DNA of 64,000 nt from Monoplex corrugatus (Eukaryota > Mollusca > Gastropoda > Littorinimorpha > Ranellidae): contig JAPXFY010000023.1 in assembly GCA_030674185.1 (NCBI GenBank), positions 12,623,686-12,687,685 on the forward strand, written 5' to 3'. How positions within the stretch are numbered: position 1 is the stretch's first letter; every line of letters begins with the position of its first letter. The notes beneath the pieces are model-generated. The model did no database searches and was not told the DNA's origin. It worked only from the letters and a program-made list of their open reading frames with translations. This document shows positions 11,173-21,156 of this stretch, in pieces. The translations under genes and the position numbers were made by a program.

Positions 11173-11825
11173 GTTAGCCCAAATGAACTGACGACTGGAA
11201 GGCTGTGAGATCGGATCCTCAACAGTCCAAATTCGTTTGAGATTTTGTTCTCAACCAGCTCCTACTTCCAGTTGAAAGCGCTTTATTATAAAGCCTGCGA
11301 CTAAAATGCATATTTCACTTCAGAGATGCGTCACCGAGAGCATTGGTCAGGTCTTATGACCGACACCAAGGGTGACTGTATCTCTCAGACCTGGTTGTCA
11401 CTGAATGTATTTTGATTGGATTCTTCACACAGACTCAATCCACAGTTATCACCATTACACTTTTTCTCATAAATCAACACCGTGTTGTTAAAAAAAAAGT
11501 GTAATATTCTGTGGCTCTTGGTGCCTGAAATTCACGTTGACTTCAGTTTGGGTTTCCTCTACCTCTGTCAAATTCTTCGATATATGATATACGTTATGTT
11601 GTCTTTGGAGGGACAATGGGGTAATTTAGTTCCTATGTGCTATTGATATAAAAGACATTGCTGTACTATATCAAAGTAACTCCACAGAAGTGCAGAGACT
11701 TCTCTGATGTGTGGTCTTATGGCGTGTAGATATTGATGGTTGCCATGGATTCACTGGGACCGGGCAGCAACTAAATGAACCTGGGATTGGTGATGAGTGT
11801 GTTGGAGACAATGAACTTTAATGAA
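11173..11825. other. low-copy sequence, no gene seen
   Basis: Contains an inverted repeat at about 11454-11513: ATTACACTTTTT and, 30 bases on, AAAAAAAGTGTAAT. No gene supported. Confidence 0.45.
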
Positions 11826-12036
11826 TGGCAGTGCTTGTGTGTATGTGTGTGAATGCATGTGCGAGTGTGTATGTGACACAGTGTATGTGCGCATGAGTGT
11901 GTGTGCGAGTGTGTGTGTATGGGTGTATGTGCGTGTGTGTCTATGTGTTTGCGTATGTGTATGTATATGTAGACGTATATGTGTGCGCGCGCATGTATGT
12001 GTGTGTATCTGTGTTTGTGTGTGTTTGTTTCTATAG
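11826..12036. repeat. degenerate (GT)n microsatellite
   Basis: Interrupted TGTG/TGCG/TATG dinucleotide repeat. The open frames through it are Cys/Val-rich artefacts. Confidence 0.9.
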
Positions 12037-12309
12037 GACAGGATGGAATTCAATATTCTCTGCTCTTCCACTCACTTTTTTCCCTCTTAATTTTATATGT
12101 CTGTCTCTCTTCTTTTGAAAAACCCATCATGGACGTCGAAAGTGTAAAACCGTAAGCTGTTCTTTTATGTCGTTTGGTTCCATTCTCCTTTACTTAAAAA
12201 AATACATTGCAATAAAAGAAGTTATTTCATATGGACCAGTGTGTGTTAGTGTGTGTGTGTTAGTGTGTGCGTGTGTTAGTTGTGCGTACGTGTATATACT
12301 ACACGTCAT
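12037..12309. other. low-copy sequence, no gene seen
   Basis: AT-rich flank of the Tc1-like element, with a short GTGTGTTAGT repeat near 12240-12280. Confidence 0.5.
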
Positions 12310-12487
12310 TATTGAAGGGCCAGGAACGTTTTTGAGTCAATTTTTGAAATGAGAAATAACCTATTTTCTCTTACTCTTTTCTCCAATTCGTTGCCGTAAC
12401 TGAATGGATAAGAGCTCAGACAACATTGCAGTTTCCTTTTGGCACGTGTTTGGGGATTTGCCGATTTGCAATGGGCGGCCCAAGGAA

Positions 12488-12577
12488 GACAATTTCCACA
12501 CGAAATTGTCGAATCTTCAGCAGGGTCTCTCTGACGACGCAGGCAAGGTAGCGACAAAATTCGCTTTGCACGTGCAA
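12488..12577. promoter_or_regulatory. hairpin and palindrome upstream of transposase
   Basis: Two perfect symmetric sequences lie in the element's 5' region: GACAATTTC-CACAC-GAAATTGTC (12488-12510, 9-bp stem, 5-nt loop) and TTGCACGTGCAA (12566-12577, containing the E-box CACGTG). They could be transposase or host-factor sites, or chance. No function is shown. Confidence 0.35.
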
Positions 12578-12626
12578 GGCAAGCCCTTTTTGAACACTAC
12601 TCCAGCCAAAGTTGCCCGCAGACGAG

Positions 12627-12635
12627 GATAAAAAG
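12627..12635 (+). promoter_or_regulatory. TATA-like box before the transposase start
   Basis: GATAAAAAG lies about 26-34 bases upstream of the ATG at 12661. Its position fits a TATA element with a very short leader. This is inference from sequence only. Confidence 0.3.
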
Positions 12636-12660
12636 GACCCGTTCTTGGTTCGTTTTAACC

Positions 12661-13725
12661 ATGCTTGCAAGACGACGGATGACGGATGAGCAGCGGGGGA
12701 GAGCCCTCGCTCTGCTTGATGAAGGCCTAGCACAGAGGGAAGTTGCTAGACGACTTGAAGTGTCGCATTCCACAATCCAGAGACTGCTGGAGCGCTTCAA
12801 TGAGACTGGAGCAGTCCAGGAAAGGCGTCACACGGGTCGACCCAGAGTAACGACAAGACAGCAAGACCGCTACCTTGCCCTCTCCGTCCTGAGGGAAAGG
12901 GCATCCACTGCGGTGACCTTGAGGGGTCAGCTGAGGGACGCAACAGGTGCTAACATCAGCTGCAGCACGGTGAGAAGACGGCTACATGAGGCAAACTTGA
13001 GGTCACGGAGACCGGCCGTCCGACCAGTGCTGTCACCGGTCAACAGAGTGCGCCGCATGACCTGGGCCAGGGAGCACGTGACCTGGACAAGGCAACAGTG
13101 GGCCCAGGTCTTGTTTTCGGATGAGTCCAGGTTCACCCTGACCTTTAACGATGGCCGGGCTCGGGTGTGGCGACGTCAAGGGGAGAGGTTCGCTGACGCC
13201 ACTGTCCAAGAGCATAACCGGTACGGCGGCGGGTCGGTGATGGTGTGGGGTGGCATGAGCCGTGGTACCCGGACCCCCCTGCTCCCCATTGACGGCATCC
13301 TGAACGGGGTCCGGTACCGGGACGAGGTTCTGGCGGCCGTGGCACTGCCTGCGCTTGTGGCACCTTGGTCAAGGCGCCATCTTCCAGGACGACGGCACCT
13401 TGGTCAAGGCGCCATCTTCCAGGACGACAATGCACCTGCGCATCGAGCACGCCTTGTGACCGACTTCCTGGAGCAGCATGAAGTCGTCCGTATGGCCTGG
13501 CCAGCGTGCTCACCTGACCTGAACCCAATTGAACACCTGTGGGATGTGCTCGGGAGGCGCATCAGGGACAACCACCCCCCACCAGGCACCCTGGCCAGGC
13601 TGGTCGACATCCTGCAGATCGAGTGGGCGGCCATCCCTCAGGACACACTCCGTACCCTTGTGGGGTCGATGCATCGGCGCTGTGAAGCATGCATCCAGGC
13701 TCGGGGCGGACACACGCGACATTGA
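12661..13725 (+). CDS. Tc1-like DDE transposase, 354 aa
   Basis: It cuts and reinserts its own element in the nucleus. The N-terminal ~60 residues form a paired-type helix-turn-helix DNA-binding region (LDEGLAQREVARRLEVSHST, residues ~19-38), followed by the HTGRPRVTT linker. The catalytic core has D154 in LFSDESRF, a GGGSVMVWGGMS block (~189-200), D256 in FQDDNAPAH and E291 in PDLNPIEHLW. The spacing between the second D and E is 34 residues, the Tc1 signature (DD34E). The start is the first in-frame ATG after the TATA-like box. One oddity lies just before D256: a 35-bp perfect tandem duplication (13359-13393 and 13394-13428). The frame stays open through it, adding about 12 non-family residues (around VAPWSRRHLPGR) and lengthening the first D to second D spacing to 101. 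Activity is therefore doubtful although the frame is intact. Base composition is much richer in G+C than the flanks. Confidence 0.93.
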   Translation: MLARRRMTDEQRGRALALLDEGLAQREVARRLEVSHSTIQRLLERFNETGAVQERRHTGRPRVTTRQQDRYLALSVLRERASTAVTLRGQLRDATGANISCSTVRRRLHEANLRSRRPAVRPVLSPVNRVRRMTWAREHVTWTRQQWAQVLFSDESRFTLTFNDGRARVWRRQGERFADATVQEHNRYGGGSVMVWGGMSRGTRTPLLPIDGILNGVRYRDEVLAAVALPALVAPWSRRHLPGRRHLGQGAIFQDDNAPAHRARLVTDFLEQHEVVRMAWPACSPDLNPIEHLWDVLGRRIRDNHPPPGTLARLVDILQIEWAAIPQDTLRTLVGSMHRRCEACIQARGGHTRH

Positions 13726-13854
13726 AAACAGATTGGCCAAATCCGACACTTTCTGTTTTTTGAAAAGGGGGGGATGTTCCTTTAAATGCATGTGCTGTTC
13801 ACTAATGGGTCATTGTGCTAATTTCTTTTTCCAAAACAGGTGTGGAAATGATGA

Positions 13855-13860
13855 AATAAA
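13855..13860 (+). terminator. polyadenylation signal
   Basis: AATAAA, 130 bases after the transposase stop and inside the element's right end. Confidence 0.45.
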
Positions 13861-13935
13861 ACATAGAATCAATTCTAAACATTGTCAATTATTTCAACTT
13901 AAAATTAGAGAGGAAGGAAGAAGTGGCCCTTAAAT

Positions 13936-14455
13936 TATGATTAGGAGTATATATGTGCCTGTGTTTGGGTGTGTGCGTATGCGTGTGATCGTGACAGAAA
14001 AAGAGTATGGGGGAACAATATTCCAAAACGGTGCACAAAAAGACAGCCAGAAAAAGATGGCGGCTGTACAATTCATCATCTCTACTACATTCTAAACAAA
14101 GCCATAACATTCTTATAAGGACTTGTAGCCTACATGTCACAACCTCTTGAGACCAACTGGCTGAAAAGGAAGGAAGTGAAGAAGAAGGAATAAAAGAGAA
14201 CATAGAGAAGAAAACAGCAAAAGTTGATTGTAGGTACGTTATAAACTTGTCTGACAACCATCCATGATTGTCGTTTTATCGCCTCTTTAAGTCGGGAACT
14301 CTAACGACGATTCACCAGAATGGTTGTGCAAAGTTTGGGTTTAAATATCCCATGTATACCTCTGATATATTGATTCGACATTTGTTTACATTGCTGATGT
14401 CGTGGTATAGTATTTCCGATTCATTGTCTACCGGTCTCTATAAATCAACGAAAAA
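13936..14455. other. low-copy sequence, no gene seen
   Basis: No family or repeat recognised. A minus-strand frame at 13889-14257 has no known motif. Confidence 0.5.
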
Positions 14456-14480
14456 GAGAAGAGAGAGAAGAAGAAAAGAT

Positions 14481-14522
<42 letters not shown>

Positions 14523-14669
14523 ACAATTATACTTTATTTTCCAAAGTGAGAGAGAGAGACTGCAAGAATAATAACGACGAAAGACAAGACACGATGAAGA
14601 TAAGAAACACTGATTGTTTTACACTGACTGAAGGTATGTACTATGCGAGACACACACACACACACAGAC

Positions 14670-14728
<59 letters not shown>

Positions 14729-15195
14729 GACTGACTGAATAATAACGACGAGACACGATAAAGATAAAAAAAAAATAGGGATTGTTTAACATTGACTGAA
14801 GGTATGTACTATGTGAGGCACTTACACAGAGAGAGAGAGACAGAGACAGAGAGAGATACAGAGACAGAGAGAGAGACAGAGACAGAGAGAGGTACAGAGA
14901 CGCTGTATGAATAACAAAAGGACGCAATAAAGATAAGAAACGGGGATTGTTTAACACTGACTGAACGTATGTACCATGTGCAACACACACACACACACAG
15001 AGAACACATACCGAGAGACAGAAAGGGAAAGAGTGAGAGACAGAGACAGACACAGAAAGTGAGAGAGAGAGAATGAGAGAAAGAAACAGAGAGAGAGCAA
15101 GAGAGAATTGTATGAATAACTTCAAGACAAGACAATAAAAGATAGCAAACAGAGATTGTTTAACACTGACTGAAGATACGTACCCTGTGAGACAC

Positions 15196-15250
<55 letters not shown>
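14456..15250. repeat. ~190-bp tandem repeat with (GA)n cores
   Basis: Four units. Each has AAGATAAGAAAC-like, GATTGTTTAACACTGACTGA and AGGTATGTACTATGTGAGAC, followed by CA and (GA)n/(CAGA)n and a GAATAATAACGACGA-like joint. The GATTGTTT block recurs near 14610, 14777, 14945 and 15151. GA tract length differs in every unit. Confidence 0.85.
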
Positions 15251-15251
<1 letters not shown>

Positions 15252-15740
15252 ACCTTTACCATCGTCCTTGAACTTATTGTTGTTACACCCCAGAGACAGA
15301 CAGCGAATCCTATCTGCTATTGTGTCTCATTAGTTCCACTAATGGTCACGCATGTTGCAGGACTAGACGTTAGTGAGTAGGATAGGATTTCTCTGGCGGA
15401 TGACTACAAATTGATGGTCCCTAGGGACTTCTCTGTAACCCGATTCCACAGCACTGAACTTGTTTTAGGTGTGAACGGAAGCAGAAATGAAAATGATCCC
15501 ACAGAAATAGTAATAAAGAGCAGAAGCTAAAATTGAAAATTAAAATAAATTATATTCTGGTCTAAATACTATGCGTTTTGTTTTGAGACGTTTTCACAAA
15601 CTGATTTGTTTTATTTGTTGTTTTTTTATCATTTATGTTTTATTTATTTATTTATCCATTCATTATTTGCATTTTGTTTTGCTACGCAAATATCTATCAA
15701 CAGATCTAAACCAAAATAACAGGGAAATAAATATAATGAC
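15251..15740. other. low-copy sequence, no gene seen
   Basis: AT-rich; includes TTTATTTATTTATTTATCC. Nothing else noticed. Confidence 0.5.
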
Positions 15741-16340
15741 ATTGTGACCTCCCACCACGAAATCAGTCTTAACTCCCAGTCAGTCGAACAGCACTAGGAG
15801 TATTAAAGGTGACCGAGGGTCTGTCTGGAGTGTTTTGACTTTGTGATTTCTGTAGACTAGAATCTATCCCCTACAGAAATTTTTTTCTTGAAGAAAGATT
15901 AATCAATTTAAAATGGTATTTTAATGCACTGATCGCAGCATAAAGAACGCAATTTCCTACCAAAAGTACCTAGTTTTGTCTCTTATTATAAACCGTAACC
16001 TGTGCAGTACCCGCACATGTAATATACTGACGGAAAGCTCTTTGGTTCACCTTTCAGATAATGACAGAGAAAATTAGAAACAAACTGGATCAAAGCCACC
16101 AAATAAAGAAATTTAAAGAAAATGTCTAGTACAGCACACAAAAACTTTACAGGCCGTTTTCTCAAAATGGCCGTCATACAACTTAATGACTTTAAACATA
16201 CATAACATCTGCATTTTTTGGAGTACAAGCTTTATTCAAGTACCAAAATAATCAGCAGAATGTACACTTTCCAGCGATATGTATATCTCAAAATGCCCAA
16301 AATGCTAGTTAAAACTGATTTCGTGGTGGGAGGTCACAAT
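15741..16340. mobile_element. 600-bp non-autonomous DNA transposon with 34-bp TIRs
   Basis: Terminal inverted repeats begin ATTGTGACCTCCCACCACGA at 15741-15774 and are matched in inverse at 16307-16340, with one mismatch over 34 bases. The interior has no transposase. An 80-codon minus-strand frame (15986-16228) has no recognisable family. No convincing target duplication is visible (flanks ATAATGAC and TGCAAAAC), so the superfamily cannot be assigned. This is a MITE-like element mobilised in trans, by inference. Confidence 0.8.
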
Positions 16341-16436
16341 TGCAAAACTGCATCAAACACACAGTAAGGAAATCTTGGGCAGCATTATGAGTATTTGTGG
16401 TTCACTCCATTCGAACTATCCACAAGCTTCCTACAC

Positions 16437-18170
16437 TTAAAGTGAGTGAGTGAGTGGATGAGTGAGCGTGTGTGTGTGTGCGTGCGCGCGCGTGTACGTA
16501 TGGGAGAGAGTGAGCGAAAAGTGTACAATGTATGTGTGTGTGTGTGTGTGTGAATGTGTGCGTTCATAAACAAATAAAAACTTTTCTTTATTTATAAGAA
16601 CTATCAAACAAGATAAACAAAACAATGAGTGAAAAAAAAAAAAGCAAGGTAAAAAAACAAAATTAGGTATCACATCAGATCCATGTGGGACAGTAGAGTT
16701 CCCTGTTCTGCATGTTGTTAAGGTGTCTAATAACAAAACTACAATCAAGTAAGCAAAATAACATGTCTATATCTAATTATCACACGTACCCATGTATCTA
16801 TGTACGTTTATATCTATGTACCTAAATACCGATATCTATATATGTGTTTATATCAATCTATCTAAATATTGTTATCTATATTATGTTTTGTCAGTTCTTG
16901 TTTGCAACTGCCCTTCAAGTAATTAGTTCAAATAATCATAACAACCAATTAATGTAAATAATATTACTTTGTTTTGCCCCTTGCTATGCCCCAGACTTGG
17001 TGATCACTTTCGTTGTTGTCATTTATACACACATGACAAAGACCAGTTGGCTCTAATTTTGTGCCTGTCTTGTCCCGTCAATTAAATGTGCATTCTGGCG
17101 CTATTTTTGTGTGTCATGTTTCATATCGCTCGTGGCTTCCTGCATAAAACCAAACAGTGTCCATTATCTAAACTGTTTTGTAGCAAGACAATAAAATATA
17201 TATGAACAGTGATAACAGACAAGCTCTATTTTGTCTTTTATTATTTTTTGTGTTTCAATCATGAAGTTTTACGAAAACAAGTTTCATATCAATGTGTATG
17301 CGTGTGTGTTTTTTTTGTGTGTGTGTGTGTGTGTGTGTGTTGTGTGTGTGTGTGTGTGTGTAAGCGCGTGCACGAGTATGTGTTTGACGTGTGTGTTTGT
17401 GTGTGCACGTTCATAAACAATTTCTTTTATTTAAGAAAAACAATTAAACAAGAAAAAACAAAAAGCCAAGATAAAATAAATCAATCAGGAATCAAGACAG
17501 AACAGTCGAGTTCCCTGCTCTGCATGTTATGGTGTGTAAAAACAAAGTACACAGACAAAACAAGCAAAATAACATGTCTATCTATACCTAATGTATTATG
17601 TGCCCATGTACCTATGTGTTCATTCATATCTACGCATTTAAATATCGATATCATGCGTTTTATCAATGTATCTAAATACTGATATCTATATTATTATGTT
17701 TTGTCAGTTTTGTGTTGCAACTGCCTTTCAAGTAATTAGTTCAAATAATAATAACAACCAATAATGTAAATAACATTTGATTGTTTTGCCCTTGCTATGC
17801 CCAGACTTGGTGATCATGTTTTCTTGTCGTCTTTTCTGCACACACATGACAAAGACCAGCTAGCTCTAATTTTGTGCCTGTCTTGTTCCGTCAATTAAAT
17901 ATGCGTTCTGGCGCTATTTTTGTGTGTCAGGTTTCGTATCGCTCGTGGCTCCTGCAAAAAACCAAATAGTGTCTATTATCTAAACTGTTTTGTAGCGAGA
18001 CAATGAAATATGCAAAATTAATGATAACAGACAAGCTCTATTTTGTATTCTATTTTTGTGTTAATCATAAAATTCACAGAAAAGTTTCATATCAATGTGT
18101 GTGTGTGTGAGTTTGTGAGTGTGTGTGTGTGAGAGGTGTGTGTGTGGGGGGGGGGGGGGGGGGTGAGTTA
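16437..18170. repeat. ~848-bp tandem duplication with GT arrays
   Basis: Two diverged copies of about 700 bases, each preceded by a GT microsatellite: 16561-17300 and 17409-18110 (offset 848). Shared landmarks include CGTTCATAAACAA, GAGTTCCCTG-TCTGCATGTT, AAGTAATTAGTTCAAATAAT, GACTTGGTGATCA and ACAGACAAGCTCTATTTTGT. The second GT array (18098-18170) ends in a run of about 21 G. The unit has no long frame outside the GT tracts. Confidence 0.85.
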
Positions 18171-18578
18171 AGGTACATGGAATCAAAGAAGTGCCTAAAA
18201 TCAGCAAATTTAAACAAGATATGTGAACAGCGTTTTCTCATGAAGTTCCGACTCGATTTAAGTTCTCTTTCTAAAGTAGTGACAGTCTATCAACTTAGTT
18301 GATGCATGTCAACGTTTATTTTTAAATGAAACCTTTCAAGGTCTCACTGATCTTCACAAGAACAACATCTAGATTGCCTATAGTAATGAATGCACAGAAA
18401 AGGAGATTGCTACACATGCTTGATAATTAATCTTGTTTTCAGTTACTTGCCAAAAACACACAAATTAATTTAAGTAACTAAAAACACACACAGAACAAAA
18501 CACTGAAAACCAGACAGGCAGACAAAAAATACATCGGCAGGTGTACGAAGATATTGAGGGATAAATACACACCTGTGC
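18171..18578. other. low-copy sequence, no gene seen
   Basis: No repeat or coding feature recognised. Confidence 0.5.
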
Positions 18579-18583
18579 CATTA

Positions 18584-18812
18584 CAGGGCTCCCACTTAGG
18601 AAAAGCAAAAATTCCTGAAGATAAGGGGAGGGGGGGGGGGGACGTTGACTTGTCCACCTGGAAAATTTACATTTAAAATGGCGCAATCTGACACATATCT
18701 GAGCTTAATCTATAGTTTTTTTGTTTGTTTTTTTCGCGGAAAATTTTTTTTTCGCGGATTCTCTCTCGGTTTTAGCGGAAATCCGCGAATTCGCGGAAAA
18801 GTGGGAGCCCTG
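18584..18812. mobile_element. 229-bp hAT-like MITE
   Basis: Perfect 14-bp terminal inverted repeats CAGGGCTCCCACTT at both ends, the CAGGG start being typical of hAT-type elements. Several internal CGCGGAAA / TTTCGCGG motifs (18734-18800) form subterminal palindromes. The element is flanked by CATTA direct repeats (18579-18583 and 18813-18817). A 5-bp duplication is shorter than the usual 8 bp of hAT, so the superfamily call is tentative. It has no coding capacity. Confidence 0.8.
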
Positions 18813-19037
18813 CATTAAAATATCTGTCAGTGTAATTGTCTGCCTGTTTCCTGGTATGTATTCTGTTCACTTCTCTCTCTGTTCCAGGGACAAATGTCAA
18901 GCCATGGCATTAAATAAAAGTGAATCATTGAACCAGCTCATGACACTTTACCACAGTACTTGAACTGCTCAGGGCCGGTACAGCTTGTCGTTGTTAATTG
19001 GCATGTGGGAGTGGTGAGAGCTGGACTAGAAATCAGA

Positions 19038-19041
19038 CAAG

Positions 19042-19109
<68 letters not shown>

Positions 19110-19275
19110 GAGAAACAGAGACAGAAACAGAGTGAGACAGAGACTATGGAATTCGTTCCGAGCACGGAGATGTCATGAGAAACTAAAACTGAAACAGAGA
19201 GAGACAGAGACATAGAGAGAGAAAGAGGGAGGGAGGAGGGAGAGAGATAAAGGAAACAAGGGGAGAACAAATAGA
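19038..19275. repeat. (GA)n / (CAGA)n tract with a piece of dispersed repeat B
   Basis: (GA)n at 19038-19100 and degenerate GA to about 19265. Embedded at 19146-19195 is ATGGAATTCGTTCCGAGCAC plus GAAACT-AAACTGAAAC, matching the end of dispersed repeat B at 7490-7540. Confidence 0.85.
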
Positions 19276-19361
19276 GACAAACATACTGACAAAGGCAAAT
19301 CAAGAGACGTGCATTTTCTTTGCTTTGTTTTTTGTGTTGTTTTGGCTTGCTTTATTGGTTA

Positions 19362-19460
19362 TGGTGTGTGTGTGTGTGTGACTGTGTGTGTTTGTGTGTC
19401 TCTGCATGTGTGTCTCTGCATGTGTGTGTGTGTACGTGTGTTTGTGTGTGTGTGTGTGTT

Positions 19461-19496
<36 letters not shown>

Positions 19497-19560
19497 AGTG
19501 TGTGTGTGTGTGTGTGTGTGTTGTGTGTGTGTGTGTGTGACTCTGTGTGTGTGTGTGTGT

Positions 19561-19598
<38 letters not shown>
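19362..19598. repeat. (GT)n microsatellite
   Basis: About 240 bases of interrupted GT. Cys/Val-rich frames through it are artefacts. Confidence 0.95.
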
Positions 19599-19600
<2 letters not shown>

Positions 19601-20760
19601 AGCCAGTTTTTATTTTGGGGACGTCCCCATTCTACTACCGTACTCGTCGAATTGTCCCCTAACAGTTACACAAGCACGTTCCCACACACTCAGGCACGTT
19701 CACATACATACAATCTCACAAAATAAGTTCAAAATAGTGTACAATTGCGTATGGAATATGAATTTCGTAATTCTAAAAAAATATCCCCTTATTACGCCAT
19801 ATTTTGCTTGAAGTAATTTGGGGGTGTACCTTTATTACTACATCCCACATACCCTGTTCTCACACAGATGAATTACCGAGCCTAGTCTTAGTCGGTTTAA
19901 AAGACTATTTCGTAGGTTATTTTCTGTCTGAGATTGATTTAATCTATGTTTTTTTTATGGTTTTCTGTGCATTGTTATTGCTGTGTAAGAGCTGATGGGG
20001 TTATTGTTATTTTACTATAGCCATGTACTCAAATATTGCACAGAGCAACAGCCATTTCTTCTCAAATTACCTTGATTAGTACCTCCCCTGGATCGGCGAT
20101 TCTAAAAATAGGAAATTAAAAGCTACGAAATGAATAATCCCTGTATTCCAGTTTAGCAGAAAAAATATGTATTTCATATCAGACATGTCTTCGAGGTGAA
20201 ATGTCCCTCGTTTTCCTGAAATCAATAATTTTGTTGTTTAATAGTTTGTCAATTTTCAAATTTCTAGCCAGTGAGCCGTGATGGTAATCAGAAATTTGTA
20301 AAATAATGAAACAAATTATGGAAATTCTAAGATCATGATTAGAATATTCGTATTCTAATCTTTCGTTTGAGCCACACCACACCTTTAGTTATTAAATATT
20401 CACTGATCAATTTCTGCACAGAATTGATTTACCTATATTTATTGACTTAAATCACTCTCATACTTTTTGTACAAGTGAATACTATGCAAAATGAATCAGA
20501 CTACAAAAATCTGTGTGCTGTGCAGATTTTTTCTTACGTATATGTTATTTGTTATATGGACCGCAAGATAAAACACCGATGAGCTTGCACCAAAACCACA
20601 AATCTGGCCCCTCTGGGGTTCACAAAAAAACACAAATCTGGAACCTCTGGGGTTCCAGAGTCGACTCGCCTGCGGGTTCGCCGAGTCGTCATTGCGGTTC
20701 ACATGCCTAGTATATATGGGTGAACATGAGTGCTATACATGCCTTTCTCCTCTGGTCTGG
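19599..20760. other. low-copy sequence, no gene seen
   Basis: No gene supported. Small features are a GGGGACGTCCCC palindrome (19617-19628), a GATTAGAATA-TTCG-like hairpin near 20338-20361, and a short imperfect duplication of CACAAATCTGG-CCTCTGGGG near 20597-20655. Confidence 0.5.
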
Positions 20761-20839
20761 TTGTGAATGGTTAGGACGGAATTAAGACAAAAACATCAGC
20801 TCTGCCTTCCCTGGGTCTTCTTTGTCAGACTGTCTTACC

Positions 20840-21125
20840 ACTTGCGCTCTTCTGCCTCCTGTCTTCACCCTGACCACCACACCATCACACAAAGAAAAAC
20901 AGAGGCAAAAAGGAAGAAAGGCAGACCGCCAATCTCCTACACTGAGAACATAACCAACATCAGTGGCCTTAGTATGCAGAAAGGAAGAAAGGCAAACCGC
21001 CAATCTCCTACATTGAGAACATAACCAACATCAGCGGCCTTAGTATTCAGTAAGTCTTCCACAAAAGTCAAGACAAAGCCATTTGGAGGAGAGTAGCGGC
21101 GAGTGCCGCAGCCAACACTTAACCT
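20840..21125 (+). pseudogene. LINE C-terminal fragment of a second family
   Basis: Reads RKKGRPPISYTENITNISGL, then after a frame change DKAIWRRVAASAANT. This is the order of the C-terminal tail of RTE-like LINE proteins (GRP/GRQ...DNI..W.GLS...RDR..WR..V..A). A ~70-base segment (20909-20978) is repeated in tandem at 20979-21048, which disrupts the frame. Dead copy. Confidence 0.6.
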
Positions 21126-21156
21126 GGTGACACCTACAAGTGAGACATGTGAAACC

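Larger units (their letters stand above)
12312..13935 (+). mobile_element. Tc1/mariner-type DNA transposon, ~1.62 kb
   Basis: The element carries an intact transposase gene. Its probable ends are short diverged inverted repeats: TTGAAGGGCCA at 12312 and, on the opposite strand at the right end, ATTTAAGGGCCA ending at 13935, with some further similarity inward (AATTTTTGAA versus AATTTTAAG). Each end is next to a TA dinucleotide (12310-12311 and 13936-13937), the target of this superfamily. Size matches Tc1 elements (about 1.6 kb). The TIR similarity outside the AAGGGCCA core is low, so the exact ends are less certain than the gene. Confidence 0.75.

Noticed and set aside
13145..13791. Open frames on the opposite strand and other frame of the transposase
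   Set aside because: Shadows caused by the high G+C content of the transposase gene.
15741..15744. ATTG or ATT target duplication for the 600-bp TIR element
   Set aside because: Overlaps the inverted repeat itself and cannot be separated from it; no clear direct repeat in the flanks.
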